A stretch of 41,673 bases of DNA, from contig JAHNZQ020000016.1 of the NCBI GenBank assembly GCA_019155205.2, positions 2,008,010 through 2,049,682 of the forward strand, read 5' to 3'. The notes beneath the pieces were generated by a model. The model did not search any database. It saw only the letters and a program-made list of their open reading frames with translations, and was not told the origin of the DNA. Both the position numbers and the translations under genes were made by a program. Below are positions 15,403 through 26,332 of this stretch, one piece after another (the first letter of the stretch is position 1; each line of letters opens with the position of its first letter). The DNA comes from Gracilaria vermiculophylla. Its lineage: Eukaryota > Rhodophyta > Florideophyceae > Gracilariales > Gracilariaceae.

Positions 15403-17478
15403 GTTTGGGTTTTTTTCTGGTTTCGTGTGTAGCGACCTGGATTATATATCTGTGTTTGATTTTGAATTGGGCGAGAGACGGAATTGTTATGTTGTTTGCC
15501 TTCTGCATTTGTCTCCATTGTGGGTTTCATTTCTGTTTTTTTCTGTATTGGCTATATGTAGTGTTGACTATGTTGTGCAAGTGCAAGTGAGCGTTTTTCG
15601 ATGATGATGGGGAACATTTTTGTTCCGTGTTCTGTTGTACTGATGTAGGAGGTTTTCTTGAAGTACGGGTCTTTGTTTTTTGTCGTTATAAACTATCGTA
15701 TGGAACACCGTTTAATTGAGTGAGTTTCATGTTCTCGACGTCCATGTAGATTCATCATGTGTCACAAATAGTCGCAGGAATTCATATGCCTTCCCCCTGT
15801 TGTACAATAGTAATAATAAATAATTAGTTGCACCTGTGTCGTTGAGAAGAGCTTGTTGATTACCATGTTCCTATAAGAATCATTATAGACCTGCAACTCA
15901 AGAACAGGACTAACTGTTATATTGCGCCCATTGTATCTCACGGTGTGATGAGTGATGAGATCTTCTAAGCACGCATGAAGCGTACATCAAATTTTGCAAT
16001 CACGGTGGAAGAAATGCCAGGACCTTTCACCTGAGTTCAAGTTTGACTAACGGGATCAAACGAGTGGGCACAGTAACGTAAGGTCCCCATCAACAAGGAA
16101 ATCCAAGATTGAGATACAGTGACCCTTTGTGTTGGTACGCCGGGTTAGGACCGTATCGTAGGTATCGGTGTATTTCAGGACATGATTCAATAATCTGCGA
16201 CAAAAAAAAGAATACACCAAACCAATTTTGCCCAAAAACAAATATCGCATTGGTCAACATCGAAGGTGTTCTCTCTATTAATTTTTTTTTTTGGTTTACC
16301 AGTGGCGTGATAGCCTACTGTTTGCATACTGCTCCTCTTGCGAAACCTATGCACCATTCTTAAATATTCCAGTTTTGCTTCCATTTTCATCACGAATGGA
16401 TTCCGTGTCTTGTTTAATGCTCTCAATTGACTTCTTTTTCGTTCATTTTGTTCATGAGTTATGGATTAGTACGCACAAAAAATCAGATCGTTAGCGTTAT
16501 CTTGTTTTCTTGAATAGATGTTAATGAAAGCATTTTGAATGAGTTTCTGCAATTGCGAATGATACAGAAAAGAATCAGACAAATACATTTTGATTAAAAT
16601 CTTTTCAAAATATAATTATGATATGGTAAAATGGTTGACACGCATCGAACTTGTTTCAATGGCACATTTTCTCCTGCTCAACGAAATCTTCACAAATAAT
16701 ATATCTTTGAGTGGATCAGCGGTTCTATTAGATGGATTTTCAGAAATTTTGTTTCTGTTACAAACTCGGTCTTTTTTCTAACGCCAAGTCTCTTACATCT
16801 GTAAAAACTATGAATACTGTAGGATACAAATGAAATGAATACAGAGAATATGCACGGAAATGTAGCCCATGTCATCATTAGTTTTGGGAACATTTCTTTT
16901 TCGAAATTTGATCTCGCAGCTGAACCATGGAATTTGTGTTGCTGATGATTGACAACAATTTTTGACATTTGAACAATAGATATTTCTTCTAAGAATTCTG
17001 GCTTCCCTCAGAGATAGAAACAATACTTTCATTTTGAAAAATTTGTATGTTTTTTCATCATCGGCAGTTTATTAAAACTGTTAGAGCAGATATTCTGTTG
17101 ATGATACGGAAATCCGAATGGAGAAACATCATTTCTTTTGTGGTGACATAGAAACAGCGTCAAAATGATGGAAGGTTGAATAGTCTCTCAGAAACAGCCA
17201 TTTTGTTTCCTTTCGGCTTGTCAATTGTTGTTTCTGCTTGTGATCCCTCGCTGCCGCGGTATTTAATTGATGGTAGATGATTGCTTATCAGGAAGGCAAG
17301 ATTCCTATGCCAATTCTCTTTCCTGATCTTGAGCTTGGCAATATATAAGAGCATTGATGCTGTTATATCTTTGCCATTTCAAGGTTTGTACACATGTCCC
17401 ATGTTCTTCCACCAACTTGTTTCCTTTGAAGTGGTCCATGTATGATCTTCAACCTTTTCTTTTGTCTCGGTTGACTTA
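15403..17478. other. AT-rich intergenic region
   Basis: About 2 kb between the synthetase-like stop and the convergent CBM20 gene. The first 200 bases are T-rich on the plus strand, consistent with a 3' untranslated region. Beyond that I see only short frames without motifs and homopolymer runs, such as the T-run near 16280. No RNA gene or repeat pair was recognised. Confidence 0.5.
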
Positions 17479-18693
17479 TCACCCTCTCCAATGCTCTTCT
17501 AACCAAATACTTATATCATCAACACGAGGCAAAGACCTATTCCAACCACATTCCCAATGCACCATTCCATCTTTGCCTTCGACCACATACTTGTACTCCA
17601 CATGATCATCCTTCTTCACGAGAACGTCAGCAGTTAACACACCACCCACTGGCTCAAGCCTCAAAGCATGGCCTACATTCCATTTGCCTAAAGCCTGGCA
17701 ACTGCCGACCACTTTAGCACAACCCCTCACCAACACATTTTGAACCTCTTGAGACATGCCATTAGTGTTTAGACCAAATTGTACTACCCATCCATCTAAT
17801 GCAGGTTCCGGGGGTGGACTGTACGGCGGCGAAGTGTAAGGACTGTCTGTCTCGTCACAACGCGCATGGCGCTCTTTCCTTCTCAAAACATACAATGGCT
17901 TAGCATACTGCACCACATCCTTTGAAAAGCCAGCCTCATTGGCCACTTCCGATACCATTGGCGACCACGATAGCAACAGAACTACACTGCAAGGGGCGCT
18001 CATCATTGCCACGGCCTTAAGTTGTTGCAACATATTTGTATCCGATGTACCCTGCATGGGCAACAACCAAACCGTGCTCTCACGCCAATCGAAGCCCTTA
18101 AGCGCCAGTGCAGTGGGCCATTCTTTTGGGCATTGCCGGCATCTCACCTGGCAGCAAAATGGTTGCACACGTTCGTCCATCGAAATGACATAAACCCGTT
18201 CTTTGGTGAGCCATGGCGGCGGTTTTCCGAGAACAACAGCTTGTTCGTAGAAAAAGCGGTTGAAGAGCGACGAGATTGTTATATCCAAATTTTGCTCGCA
18301 ATCACCTCGATTGCCGAGAATCCGAAAGTGACCGAGAGACTGAAAAACGCGTTGGATTTTTTGCATTGATGCTTCTGTTGCTCTTTTCGTTGAACAGAGT
18401 AAGGAGGATCCACTCACATCTGAGCCGGCGTCTTCAAGAGGGGGAAGATAATCAAGTTCAAAAAATGGATCTTTTTCATACGCGACAGTGGTGTTCTCCA
18501 TGCAGCATGACTCTTGAAAGTGTGGAGGACTGTACAACCTTCTGTTTGATGTGGAAGATTGGCTTACATAGTTTAGTTTGCGCAAAAGAAAAGAATGGAG
18601 TGCGGGTATATCCATATCAGATGTACTCTTCCTGCATGAGTTCAACATTGATCTGCAATAGCTGAGAATTGTATCCAACAAAAAACTTTTCAT
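17479..18693 (-). CDS. CBM20 starch-binding-domain protein, N-terminal region unassigned
   Basis: A 404-residue protein from the ATG at 18693 (a later in-frame ATG precedes DIPALHSFLL). The C-terminal 100 residues are a CBM20 starch-binding domain: the VVGSCQALGKWN segment with its starch-site Trp, LTADVLVKKDDHVEYKYVV, and VHWECGWNRSLP with the second-site Trp and NR. Residues 1-300 contain no catalytic family I recognise. They include a Cys-rich stretch FCCQVRCRQC, a WRESTVWLLPMQ segment followed by a hydrophobic CSVVLLLSWSPM, and a Pro/Tyr/Ser linker SPYTSPPYSPPPEPALD leading into the CBM. Binding to cytosolic starch granules is the family expectation. Codon use is AT-rich, unlike all other host genes here, and the gene stands alone in AT-rich DNA. 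Single-exon structure is assumed; upstream exons cannot be excluded. Confidence 0.75.
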   Translation of the reverse strand: MKSFLLDTILSYCRSMLNSCRKSTSDMDIPALHSFLLRKLNYVSQSSTSNRRLYSPPHFQESCCMENTTVAYEKDPFFELDYLPPLEDAGSDVSGSSLLCSTKRATEASMQKIQRVFQSLGHFRILGNRGDCEQNLDITISSLFNRFFYEQAVVLGKPPPWLTKERVYVISMDERVQPFCCQVRCRQCPKEWPTALALKGFDWRESTVWLLPMQGTSDTNMLQQLKAVAMMSAPCSVVLLLSWSPMVSEVANEAGFSKDVVQYAKPLYVLRRKERHARCDETDSPYTSPPYSPPPEPALDGWVVQFGLNTNGMSQEVQNVLVRGCAKVVGSCQALGKWNVGHALRLEPVGGVLTADVLVKKDDHVEYKYVVEGKDGMVHWECGWNRSLPRVDDISIWLEEHWRG

Positions 18694-20772
18694 CTCAAAT
18701 CGGCTTCAAGACTGATTTCGGCTGAAGTACTGGTACGGTAGTATTTTTTTTCTCAAATTGGAAGATAAAGCTCTTGAAGATGTACAATATGAGTAAAACC
18801 TCAACGAGAATAAGACAACCTCGTTGATAGGAGAAGAGAGTTGTTGCTCTGGCTCGTGCCAAAAAGACAAGGATATGCACGACCTTTAAACCAAACTGGG
18901 GTTTGTGCCGAATGAAAAAACTGCAATCCAGAATCACAGAAGTTGACTTTAAGCATATATCTTTGATGGCAGACTGAAGCGAGAGAGGTTAAAGTGAATT
19001 CAAAACCAGTCCGAGACGCATTTTACTTTTTACAGTAAACACGGAGATAATTTACACTGCTGGAGAGAAAAAATACTTGATGAAGTTCTTGCAAATATAT
19101 GAACATGGGAGAGAGTGCCCAAGAAAGGCATACTAAGAATCAACCAAACAGCTACAAAAAGTACCGCGGGATGATTCAACACGTAAACGATGAGTAACAG
19201 TTGAATAGAAGTATCCATCAGCGTTGTGAGCGTTTTGAAAGGCTGAGAGATAAACCAGGGAGTTTGGTTATTGCTACAGACATCTTTTCACGAGGGTTAT
19301 TTCAAGCAGGATTATATGATGGCGAAATTTTTGAAAACAAATAAGACACTCAAAATGAACAATAAAAAAACTGGCAAAGTCACAAGACTCAAGAAAGAGC
19401 GTCCCGTATCCATTCCAGTCAATTTAAACGTTCTCTGTGGCATATTGGCCTTGTGATGAGGAAAAATCACAATGCTTGCAAAAATAAACAAGATGAGTCC
19501 CAAGACTAAAGGTATACCACACGCTTGATTTGTTGTTATTTTATCAACCAAAGCTCTAACGCTGAGGCATTTTGCAAGAAGTTTCATTTCAGAATCGTTC
19601 TTTTCATGGTAGCCGTATGCTGCATGCACCTTACAACTTCTTGATAGGCATGAAGAATGATGTAGACGCCATCTACTTCACTCAAAGTTAAGATATGTAT
19701 GTGTTTCGTCTCTTGCCAAACGATCATCCTTTTAAGCTATGGGCGTAAAGATTGCAAAAGGGATTATATCAATATATCCCTTTCAGCATTCTTCATTTGC
19801 AAAAGGGACGCTTATGTCTTGATGCACCATGCAGCAGAGTGACACACCAGTTCTGTAGTATAAACCTCTTCACTCATGAAGCATATGGTATCGCTTTTGC
19901 GATTCTCTTAATCATGTCCGTCTCCAAAAGAACGTCAAGAGTTGAACTCGAGACGGGTTAAAAGATATTCCAACAGATCTAGAGAAACCCTTGGCGTTTC
20001 AACTCAATGGAGGATAATTTTAGGCCAAGTTTTTTGGTACCAAACTAACATAAGCAGGAAGAATATTTATCTCATCTTTTATCTCAGTCTTGTGTGAAGT
20101 GGAATTTGTTCTGTGTTTGATAAGGACTGCACTGTGATTAGTTTGCTCAGATGTGTTTGGTTCCAACATAAAGAGTATATGAGGAATCAGTTTAAGGACG
20201 GCCTGGATTTTATTTCTGCTGGATGTCTGAGCGACGCAAAAGCGTGTCATACATTCTGAGATGAAACGAGAAGCGATTTGAGAATATCGGTTTAGTTTCA
20301 GACTGGTATACTTTCATATCTGACGAAGTTCACATTTATCCCAGATTTTCTCGATGATTGGCAACGTCTTAGTAATGTTGCTTAACAGATAGGAAATTCA
20401 AACGACGTTTGAAGAATATATATTTAATCATATAGAGACCAAGAATTATTGCTCATCTAGTCCGTGAGAATTCCATCTGTCACTGTTTGCATCACCAGTC
20501 CAGGCAAGCATCGTTCTTTTTAAGTGACAGTTTGATTTGTCCAATATTCATGTCATGCGTATAAGTGACCTGCCATTCAGAATCCCTCCGGTGTGCTTGA
20601 TGCTTCAAAAGACAATAGGATTGCACCCCCGAAGTATTGATGTTTTGCAGTCTACTTTTACAGATTCAGGATAATCTTGTGTGTCTCTTTTGCAAAAAAA
20701 AAATCTTCTTGGGTGCAACCAAAACTAGGCAAAAGAATTATTTTGAAAACACATGAATGTGAAAACATTTTG
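18694..20772. other. AT-rich region with possible membrane-protein fragments
   Basis: There is no complete recognisable gene. Three minus-strand frames encode hydrophobic segments (18695-18937, 19030-19218 and 19312-19587). They could be exons or relics of one membrane protein. The two upstream ones share a frame but are separated by several stop codons. The rest is AT-rich with no motif, repeat pair or RNA gene that I can support. Confidence 0.4.
19312..19587 (-). CDS. Hypothetical small membrane protein or fragment (two hydrophobic helices)
   Basis: A 91-residue frame from the ATG at 19587. Two long hydrophobic segments are visible, GIPLVLGLILFIFASIVIF and the one around TLPVFLLFILSVLFVF, separated by a short basic loop (HHKANMPQRTFK). 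No family is recognised. A further hydrophobic frame in the same phase follows at 19218-19030 after three in-frame stops, so this may be an exon of, or a relic from, a larger gene. AT-rich DNA encodes hydrophobic residues easily, so chance is a real alternative. Confidence 0.25.
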   Translation of the reverse strand: MKLLAKCLSVRALVDKITTNQACGIPLVLGLILFIFASIVIFPHHKANMPQRTFKLTGMDTGRSFLSLVTLPVFLLFILSVLFVFKNFAII

Positions 20773-20902
20773 AAGTCTGTTTCAAAAGTATAGGGCACCT
20801 GGCATTCTGATGCAAATCATCAATTTTAGTACTGTAGGCCTATACAAACCAGTTTTTGAAAAATGTTAAGTTAAAAAATCGTTTCAAAATGATAGGACAC
20901 TT
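20773..20902. repeat. Left terminal repeat region of the Tc1 element
   Basis: Two direct copies of the transposase-site-like repeat: GTTTCAAAAGTATAGGGCAC starting at 20779 and GTTTCAAAATGATAGGACAC starting at 20881, 102 bp apart. They are inverted relative to the two copies at the right end. Confidence 0.75.
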
Positions 20903-20928
20903 TACTTCAAATGGTCATTATTTCTTGT

Positions 20929-21926
20929 TCAATAATTGATTTTTGCACCTTTTTGCTTGATTACACTAATGCAACCCTTTGGAATTGAATCTATGTAAGA
21001 ATCTATATTTGAACTGTTGATAGTTTTCCAGCAATTTTCAATACAATTTTTTAAATCAAAAACTGTATTGAACTGCCTGCCATGGCCATAAACCGTCCTA
21101 GCCAATAAACCCCAGACATTTTCAATAGCGCTTAAATCCGGCGATCGCACTGAACACTGCACGACATTCATGCTAAGCTCAGAGAACCAATCTTCCATGT
21201 AGGTAGAAGTATGTACCGCAGCGTTATCTTGCTGAAAAACAAAACTACTTCCATGCAAGCAATATGCAAATTGTAAGAAGTAGATGTATAGAACATTTTG
21301 AGATCTTTCAGAATTCGTGATACCCTCAATAAAAGCAATATCAGTTGTACTCTTCTCAGAAATTCCAGCCCACGCCATAAAAGAAGCTCCATCGGAATGC
21401 CTGGATGTGAAAGTTTTCTATTCTTTTTTCAGATTAGGCCAATAATATTTAAAGCAGTCTCGTCCGTCTAAATTGAACTTCTTCTCATCTGAGAATATAG
21501 CATCTTTCCATTCATTTTTCCAGCAGGCCATCTGAGCACACCATGCAACACGATTTGCTTTATGGTGGTCCCGCTAAACGAAGCTTTTCTTGATTTTGAC
21601 GAATTGATATAAATTTGTTTGTTTGATTTCTCGCTAAACGGTTGCTTTTGAGACGTGTTTAGGCATGTTCTTGCCATTTTCGTGCATAACGAACTTTCTC
21701 GCGACAGTTTGGGCTTGACACGCCTATCATCAGCAGGTTTCAGAAGTTTGGGGCGTCCAGTGGAACGTTCACATCCATATTTTGTCGGATTTGATAGAAA
21801 AGATGTTATAACATGACACGAACGGCAGAATTTTCTAGCATTATTGAACACGTTGTGTCCTATTTCTTTATATTTAATTATTTGGTGCTGTTCTGAAAGC
21901 GAAAGAGGACTTCCTCTCGTTGTCAC
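20929..21926 (-). pseudogene. Tc1/mariner transposase pseudogene (DD34E)
   Basis: The N-terminal helix-turn-helix is recognisable (GSPLSLSEQHQIIKYKE, TGRPKLLKPADDR), but the frame opens with GTG where an ATG is expected. A frameshift then moves the reading to a second phase. That phase carries FSDEKKFNLDG (first catalytic Asp), FQQDNAAVH (second Asp) and SPDLSAIENVWG (Glu), with 34 residues between the last two, as in Tc1. At least three in-frame stops interrupt the second phase, one of them at 21418-21420. The product is non-functional as read. Family assignment is firm. Confidence 0.9.
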
Positions 21927-21944
21927 TGCGGGATACTACGGAAT

Positions 21945-22060
21945 TTCCTATACTTCTGAAACGCGTTTTTGATGATTTTGACGAAGGCGGGCGGCTACCG
22001 TAGGCTAAAATCCATATTTTGGCACGCTTTTGCAGTGTCTTATACATTTGAAACGCACTG
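21945..22060. repeat. Right terminal repeat region of the Tc1 element
   Basis: The plus strand shows CCTATACTTCTGAAAC at 21948-21963 and GTGTCTTATACATTTGAAAC at 22035-22054, about 91 bp apart. Both are inverted copies of the left repeats. The outer copy is followed by GCACTG and a TA at 22061-22062. Confidence 0.75.
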
Positions 22061-23250
22061 TACCTTAACCAAAATTAAGAAAGAAGTGGCACTTTTCTTT
22101 TTGTTTATGTACTCTCAAGTTGCGGTTGCGACCTGCTCTATGCGCGTTACCAACACAGCTAATCGCTGTGCGCGCGTGCATGGTCCTATATTGCGAGAAG
22201 TACCGGGCGCGCGCTGGTTGCTTGGACGCCCCCGCCCGAACTTTGCGAACAGGACTTTTATCCAGTTATTGCCGTTTGCGAGACTCAGGTAGGCCTGTTC
22301 GACCTGCTTAGGTCTGCTCGGCATTCACGCACATGATTATTAGCCCTATAATCTAGTTCATCAAATGCGTGCAGAGATGCGACCAAGTGCGACACCGCTT
22401 CAAGGAATAAAAAGTTACACGAGCTAGATTCTTAGCCACATACTCCAGTTCGTCAAATGAGGGTAGTTCTGTCCAGACATGGCCCTACTTCTGTTACTTG
22501 CTAGAAAGTTTACTGCATAGATACACCCCAATAAAAGAAAAACTCTGCGCGCTTCGTCGAACAACGCTGCAGGACAGTGGGCGCCGGGGGGGAGTGCCCG
22601 TTCTCTCGCTACTGCGCGCGCGGGGCTCCTTATCTCACTCTTGATTTTCGTTGCTATTCCGCACGTTTGCGCAGACCCCAAACCTCATGAACAATTGCAC
22701 CAATTGTCTTTCAACGGGAGCCTCTTTTGAGAAATTCTACAAGAAAAAGTACTGTTAGGATACTAAATCCAAGAATAACTTTATATATTCAGATAGCAAA
22801 AAGCCCAATGATACTTGAAAAAATGAGAATACATCGAGCAAGAGAAGGAAAAAACAAGCATTATGTCCGCGGGTTGATTAACAATCGTCTGGAAATCAAG
22901 AATGATCGCCATAGTGGATGGATGACTTAAGGATTCCACAGATAATTAAAAGCAACAAACCAAAGCCAGTCCGTTTTTGCATTACATACTGTAATGCTTT
23001 AGACGACTGATTCTAGCTTCATACCACAATTTGTTATTAAAAAATATAATGCAATTTGCGATCAGCAGTTTACCTCGCGACTACGTACGAGGAGCCTTAT
23101 ACAGCTCGAATGACACAAAGTATTGATTTGTCTCATCGGTAAGTGTTGACGTTGTCGCATGATTTCTATACTTTATCAAACTTTAAATTTTATTCTATCA
23201 TATGTAGTGTTTTGATATGGTATTTCGTTTTGCTAGACCTTCGATTAAGT
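22061..23250. other. Mixed-composition DNA without a recognised gene
   Basis: 22130-22320 and 22560-22630 are GC-rich patches in AT-rich surroundings. Two diverged copies of a 38-bp sequence beginning TTATTAGCC/TTCTTAGCC occur at 22337-22374 and 22429-22466. No frame has a domain I recognise. An old transposable-element remnant is possible. Confidence 0.4.
22337..22466. repeat. Diverged 38-bp direct repeat pair
   Basis: Copy 1 at 22337-22374 and copy 2 at 22429-22466 share TTAGCC, CAGTTC/TAGTTC and TCAAATG blocks in the same order and spacing, 92 bp apart. Identity is around 75 percent by eye. Confidence 0.5.
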
Positions 23251-24120
23251 TTTGAAGTGCAACGCCCTGCAGGGAGGGTTTTCTTAGCACTTTGCCGATT
23301 CACCTGATTCCGTTTAGGCTGTATATATGAAAACGGTTAACGTTGCGGGCGCGATGTACGTCCCTTTTGCACGGTGAACTCCGGAGTAGCCGAAGCGGAG
23401 CGTGTCTCGCGACGTGAAACACGCGCTGGATAACCTCCCAGCACGCGCGCTGCAGCTGCGCGCGGCCCGCTGGCTATAGTATGGGTGCAGGACGGCACCT
23501 GCTTTTCACTTTTAATATAGTATTTTCGAAATTTATTTATTCAGTTATTTTGGCTATTTTGGCCTTAGAGCTACAGTCCTTAGCGCGACAGCACTTCGGA
23601 CGTCGCGCCCAGTAAACCGCACCAAGCGAGATCATCGGTCTGAGCTTGCCGCCCTAGCAGGTAACTCTCTCCACCTTGGAGAAGTACGCCGTGGACAAGG
23701 GAAGTCATCCGCCCGTGACGCCGAGAACAATTGTCTGGACTATTCTTTTCTTCTTTCAGATTCGCCTTCGTACGAGGTTAGGCCCACCAGACCTCCCGTT
23801 TATCTCTTTTAGGACTACGTCCGCCACCCGCTCAACGCGGCTTGCTTGATATCCGTGCGGTTCAATATACGACAAGGCCGCGCCGAGATAGCCCGATATA
23901 TTACAGAGGAATCCCACCGAACTTATGGAAACTGCTTCAATCAAAAGACTTGCCGGATCCCCGGTTTCTCCATTTGTCTTCCTCCTGCACCCGTCACAAC
24001 GGCTTGGCCCCGGAGTTACATTTGGCTCGTGGGCCTCCCCCGAGGAAGGCTCTGCTTCTGAACCACCTCAGAAGAGGAATGTTCCAAACATCCTTCGTGG
24101 TAATTTTCTTTTTTGAGGAA
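23251..24120. other. Isolated GC-rich island, possible solo LTR or 5' region of a retroelement
   Basis: Between AT-rich flanks lies about 850 bp with GC-rich blocks (23335-23480 and 23580-24070) and no long frame. A 63-residue frame on the plus strand at 23925-24116 starts with ATG in METASIKRLAGSPVSP and ends where AT-rich DNA resumes. A pyrimidine tract followed by CAG at about 23744-23759 resembles a 3' splice site. No LTR partner, protein family or RNA gene could be matched. Identity is open. Confidence 0.3.
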
Positions 24121-26332
24121 TTGCACTACAAGTTTTATTTAAAAACTTTACGAACATTTCGAATTATTTTAGATAGAGCTTTCCATAACTATTCAGTTGC
24201 TTAACATTCTGGCAACCATACAAACCTCTCGCCAAGTAATACATAATAGAAAGTTTTTTTGGAAAAAATAGCTTAAGAGCGTGTTGCACATCAAGAATGT
24301 AATGATGCCCATAAAAAGAAAGCTATATAAGTTTCTGTTGTTTTCCTGGACTGTAACACCGTGCGGCGTAAGCCAGTTGGGTGACACCGTTTTGACTCTT
24401 CATAATGGCGCTTTCCTACAACGGGCTGACAATTGTGGATCCTGCATTTATTCCTACTGTACAGCACTGCAAGGGCGCACTGTAGCGCAGCCCCAGTATT
24501 CAGGCGCTATTTTACAGTCGATGCGCTTTCTACATTAAATTCAACCAAGTTTGGCTCTGAGTTGTTTCCCCATGTGGAGCTTCATCTTCCTTTCGGAGAT
24601 ACACCACACAGCACGAATTACTAATCCGTCTTGCGTCACAGAGGAGAAGCGTCTATCCACTAGTTTGGATATGATGTTATTCAGTACTCCGTTTTATTTC
24701 TGCGGTAGTAATCCGCCTCCTCTTTGGTTATTTTTTGTTGTTGCGTTCATGTTTTTTTTATTTTTGCAGTGCGTTGTAAATTTACTTATTTTTCACATTA
24801 TTTTTCTTTGTTTTTCAGTTTTTTTATGAATACTCTCTACTCAAACCCTCCAGACCCATTTTGAATGATCCAAAATTTTCTAGATACATCCAACAGCACT
24901 CCGCAGAGTTAACATTTACGGAGATAGTGCTTGGAGACCTCATTCTCTGAGATTATCTTTTCAAGGGAGGGTGGATTTCGACGCCTTAACAAATATGCTT
25001 TCCTAGTTTTTTCTTCCAAAATAATTCTGTTGTTTTCGGATTGTATCTGCAAGCCATACATGTATTAATACCCTCAGCTATTGGTTCCATTATTATAATA
25101 GTTGAGATGCTCTAGCCAGATCTACCGTTTTATGCCATCAATTGTCTGCTTCGATTAACTCCTAATTATCAACTGCTTCAGGGACCGTGACCCGTTAGAT
25201 AAGCATACCGCAGATGATACCATAATGACTCGTTGATGGGCAAATGTACCCATAATTCAAGAGTACAATGCTGTTTCACGAGTTCAATGCTGTGTCATGA
25301 GTACAATGCTGTTTATTTCTTTTTCAAGGCAGAGGAGATTCTCAGATCACTTTATGTTCAGCGTCCCGAGTGGTGAAGCTGATACGAGGAATTCGAATAC
25401 TGGGAAGTCCCGAGGCCTTCAGCACTGGCCTACTTTAGGAGTTTCATATGCTTCGATGGGCAATTGCCGGCTAGCATTGGGTCCTTTGCCATCGTGTCGT
25501 TCGAATGCTCGCGCAAACGTTTGCTGTGCTAGTCGTACGGAATACACTGCACAACGTCATTTAGTGCACAAAATTCCAGAGAAAACTTTATTATGCAAGC
25601 CTGTTGTTTTCCGTCGGTCTTCACTTTTGTTTGCTTTCCCATTTGGTTGCTTACATCCGCGACGAGCGTGTTTGGTCCAACTTTGTTATAGACACCCCGC
25701 ATATGGTGGCGAAGCTCAAAGACCTGTTGCATTTCGCACCAATGAGTGAACCCCGACTTGAAAATTAGTGCGTTGTCTGGAATCATATTTGTCAAACAAG
25801 TGTTCTTGAGATATAACTTCTTGCGAGCGGCTATTCGGTTTCCAACATAGATATGAATGGCCCAAAAGGTAAGGCACCGCCTGCTGGTCCATCACCATCT
25901 GAAGATGAGTGTCTAAAGATGTTCCTCACCGTTCCCGTATCTTTGGCTCTCCAAAGTAGTAGAGACTTATCAACTGACTCCACTTTGCCTGTAAATGGGG
26001 CTTTTTGAGTAGTCAGGACTTTCCAGTGAAGTTCATCAGTCTTGAGACAGATGGACGTTTCTCTCCCAATGTGACGGTTGAGCCTTTTGCTTTTTGTGGT
26101 CTCTCTAATGGGCTCTACATGGCATTCTCTACCGCCCTCATCAAATTTTTATTCAGTAGGTCAACAATACTCTTCCAATCAACGCGGTGTCGCCGATCGA
26201 TTTGCTATCAAGTTACTTTCCCTCCATGTCTATGTAAACTAACCGACAGCGTCCATCAAGGGTTTGTGGGACTTCTACATGTGTCAGGTGTAGTCAATTT
26301 TTCCTGAATACGTAGATAATATCTCATGCCTG
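24121..26332. other. AT-rich and intermediate DNA, no recognised gene
   Basis: 24121-25320 is AT-rich with no motif-bearing frame and contains a short tandem repeat at 25261-25317. 25330-26330 has higher GC and several short frames on both strands. They look like decayed coding material, possibly of a retroelement, but I cannot align any to a named domain. Confidence 0.4.
25261..25317. repeat. Three tandem 19-bp repeats
   Basis: The units GAGTACAATGCTGTTTCAC, GAGTTCAATGCTGTGTCAT and GAGTACAATGCTGTTTATT are adjacent at 25261, 25280 and 25299. Confidence 0.85.

Larger units (their letters stand above)
20773..22060 (-). mobile_element. Tc1-type DNA transposon, decayed, with IR/DR ends
   Basis: About 1.29 kb bounded on the right by CACTG at 22056-22060 followed by TA. 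The left end is AAGTCTGTTTC at 20773, where the flanking TA is no longer intact (TG). Each end holds two copies of a GTTTCAAA..TATAGG-like repeat: outer and inner left at 20779 and 20881, inner and outer right ending at 21963 and 22054. This is the two-repeats-per-end arrangement known from Sleeping Beauty-like elements. It encloses a minus-strand transposase relic. Confidence 0.8.
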
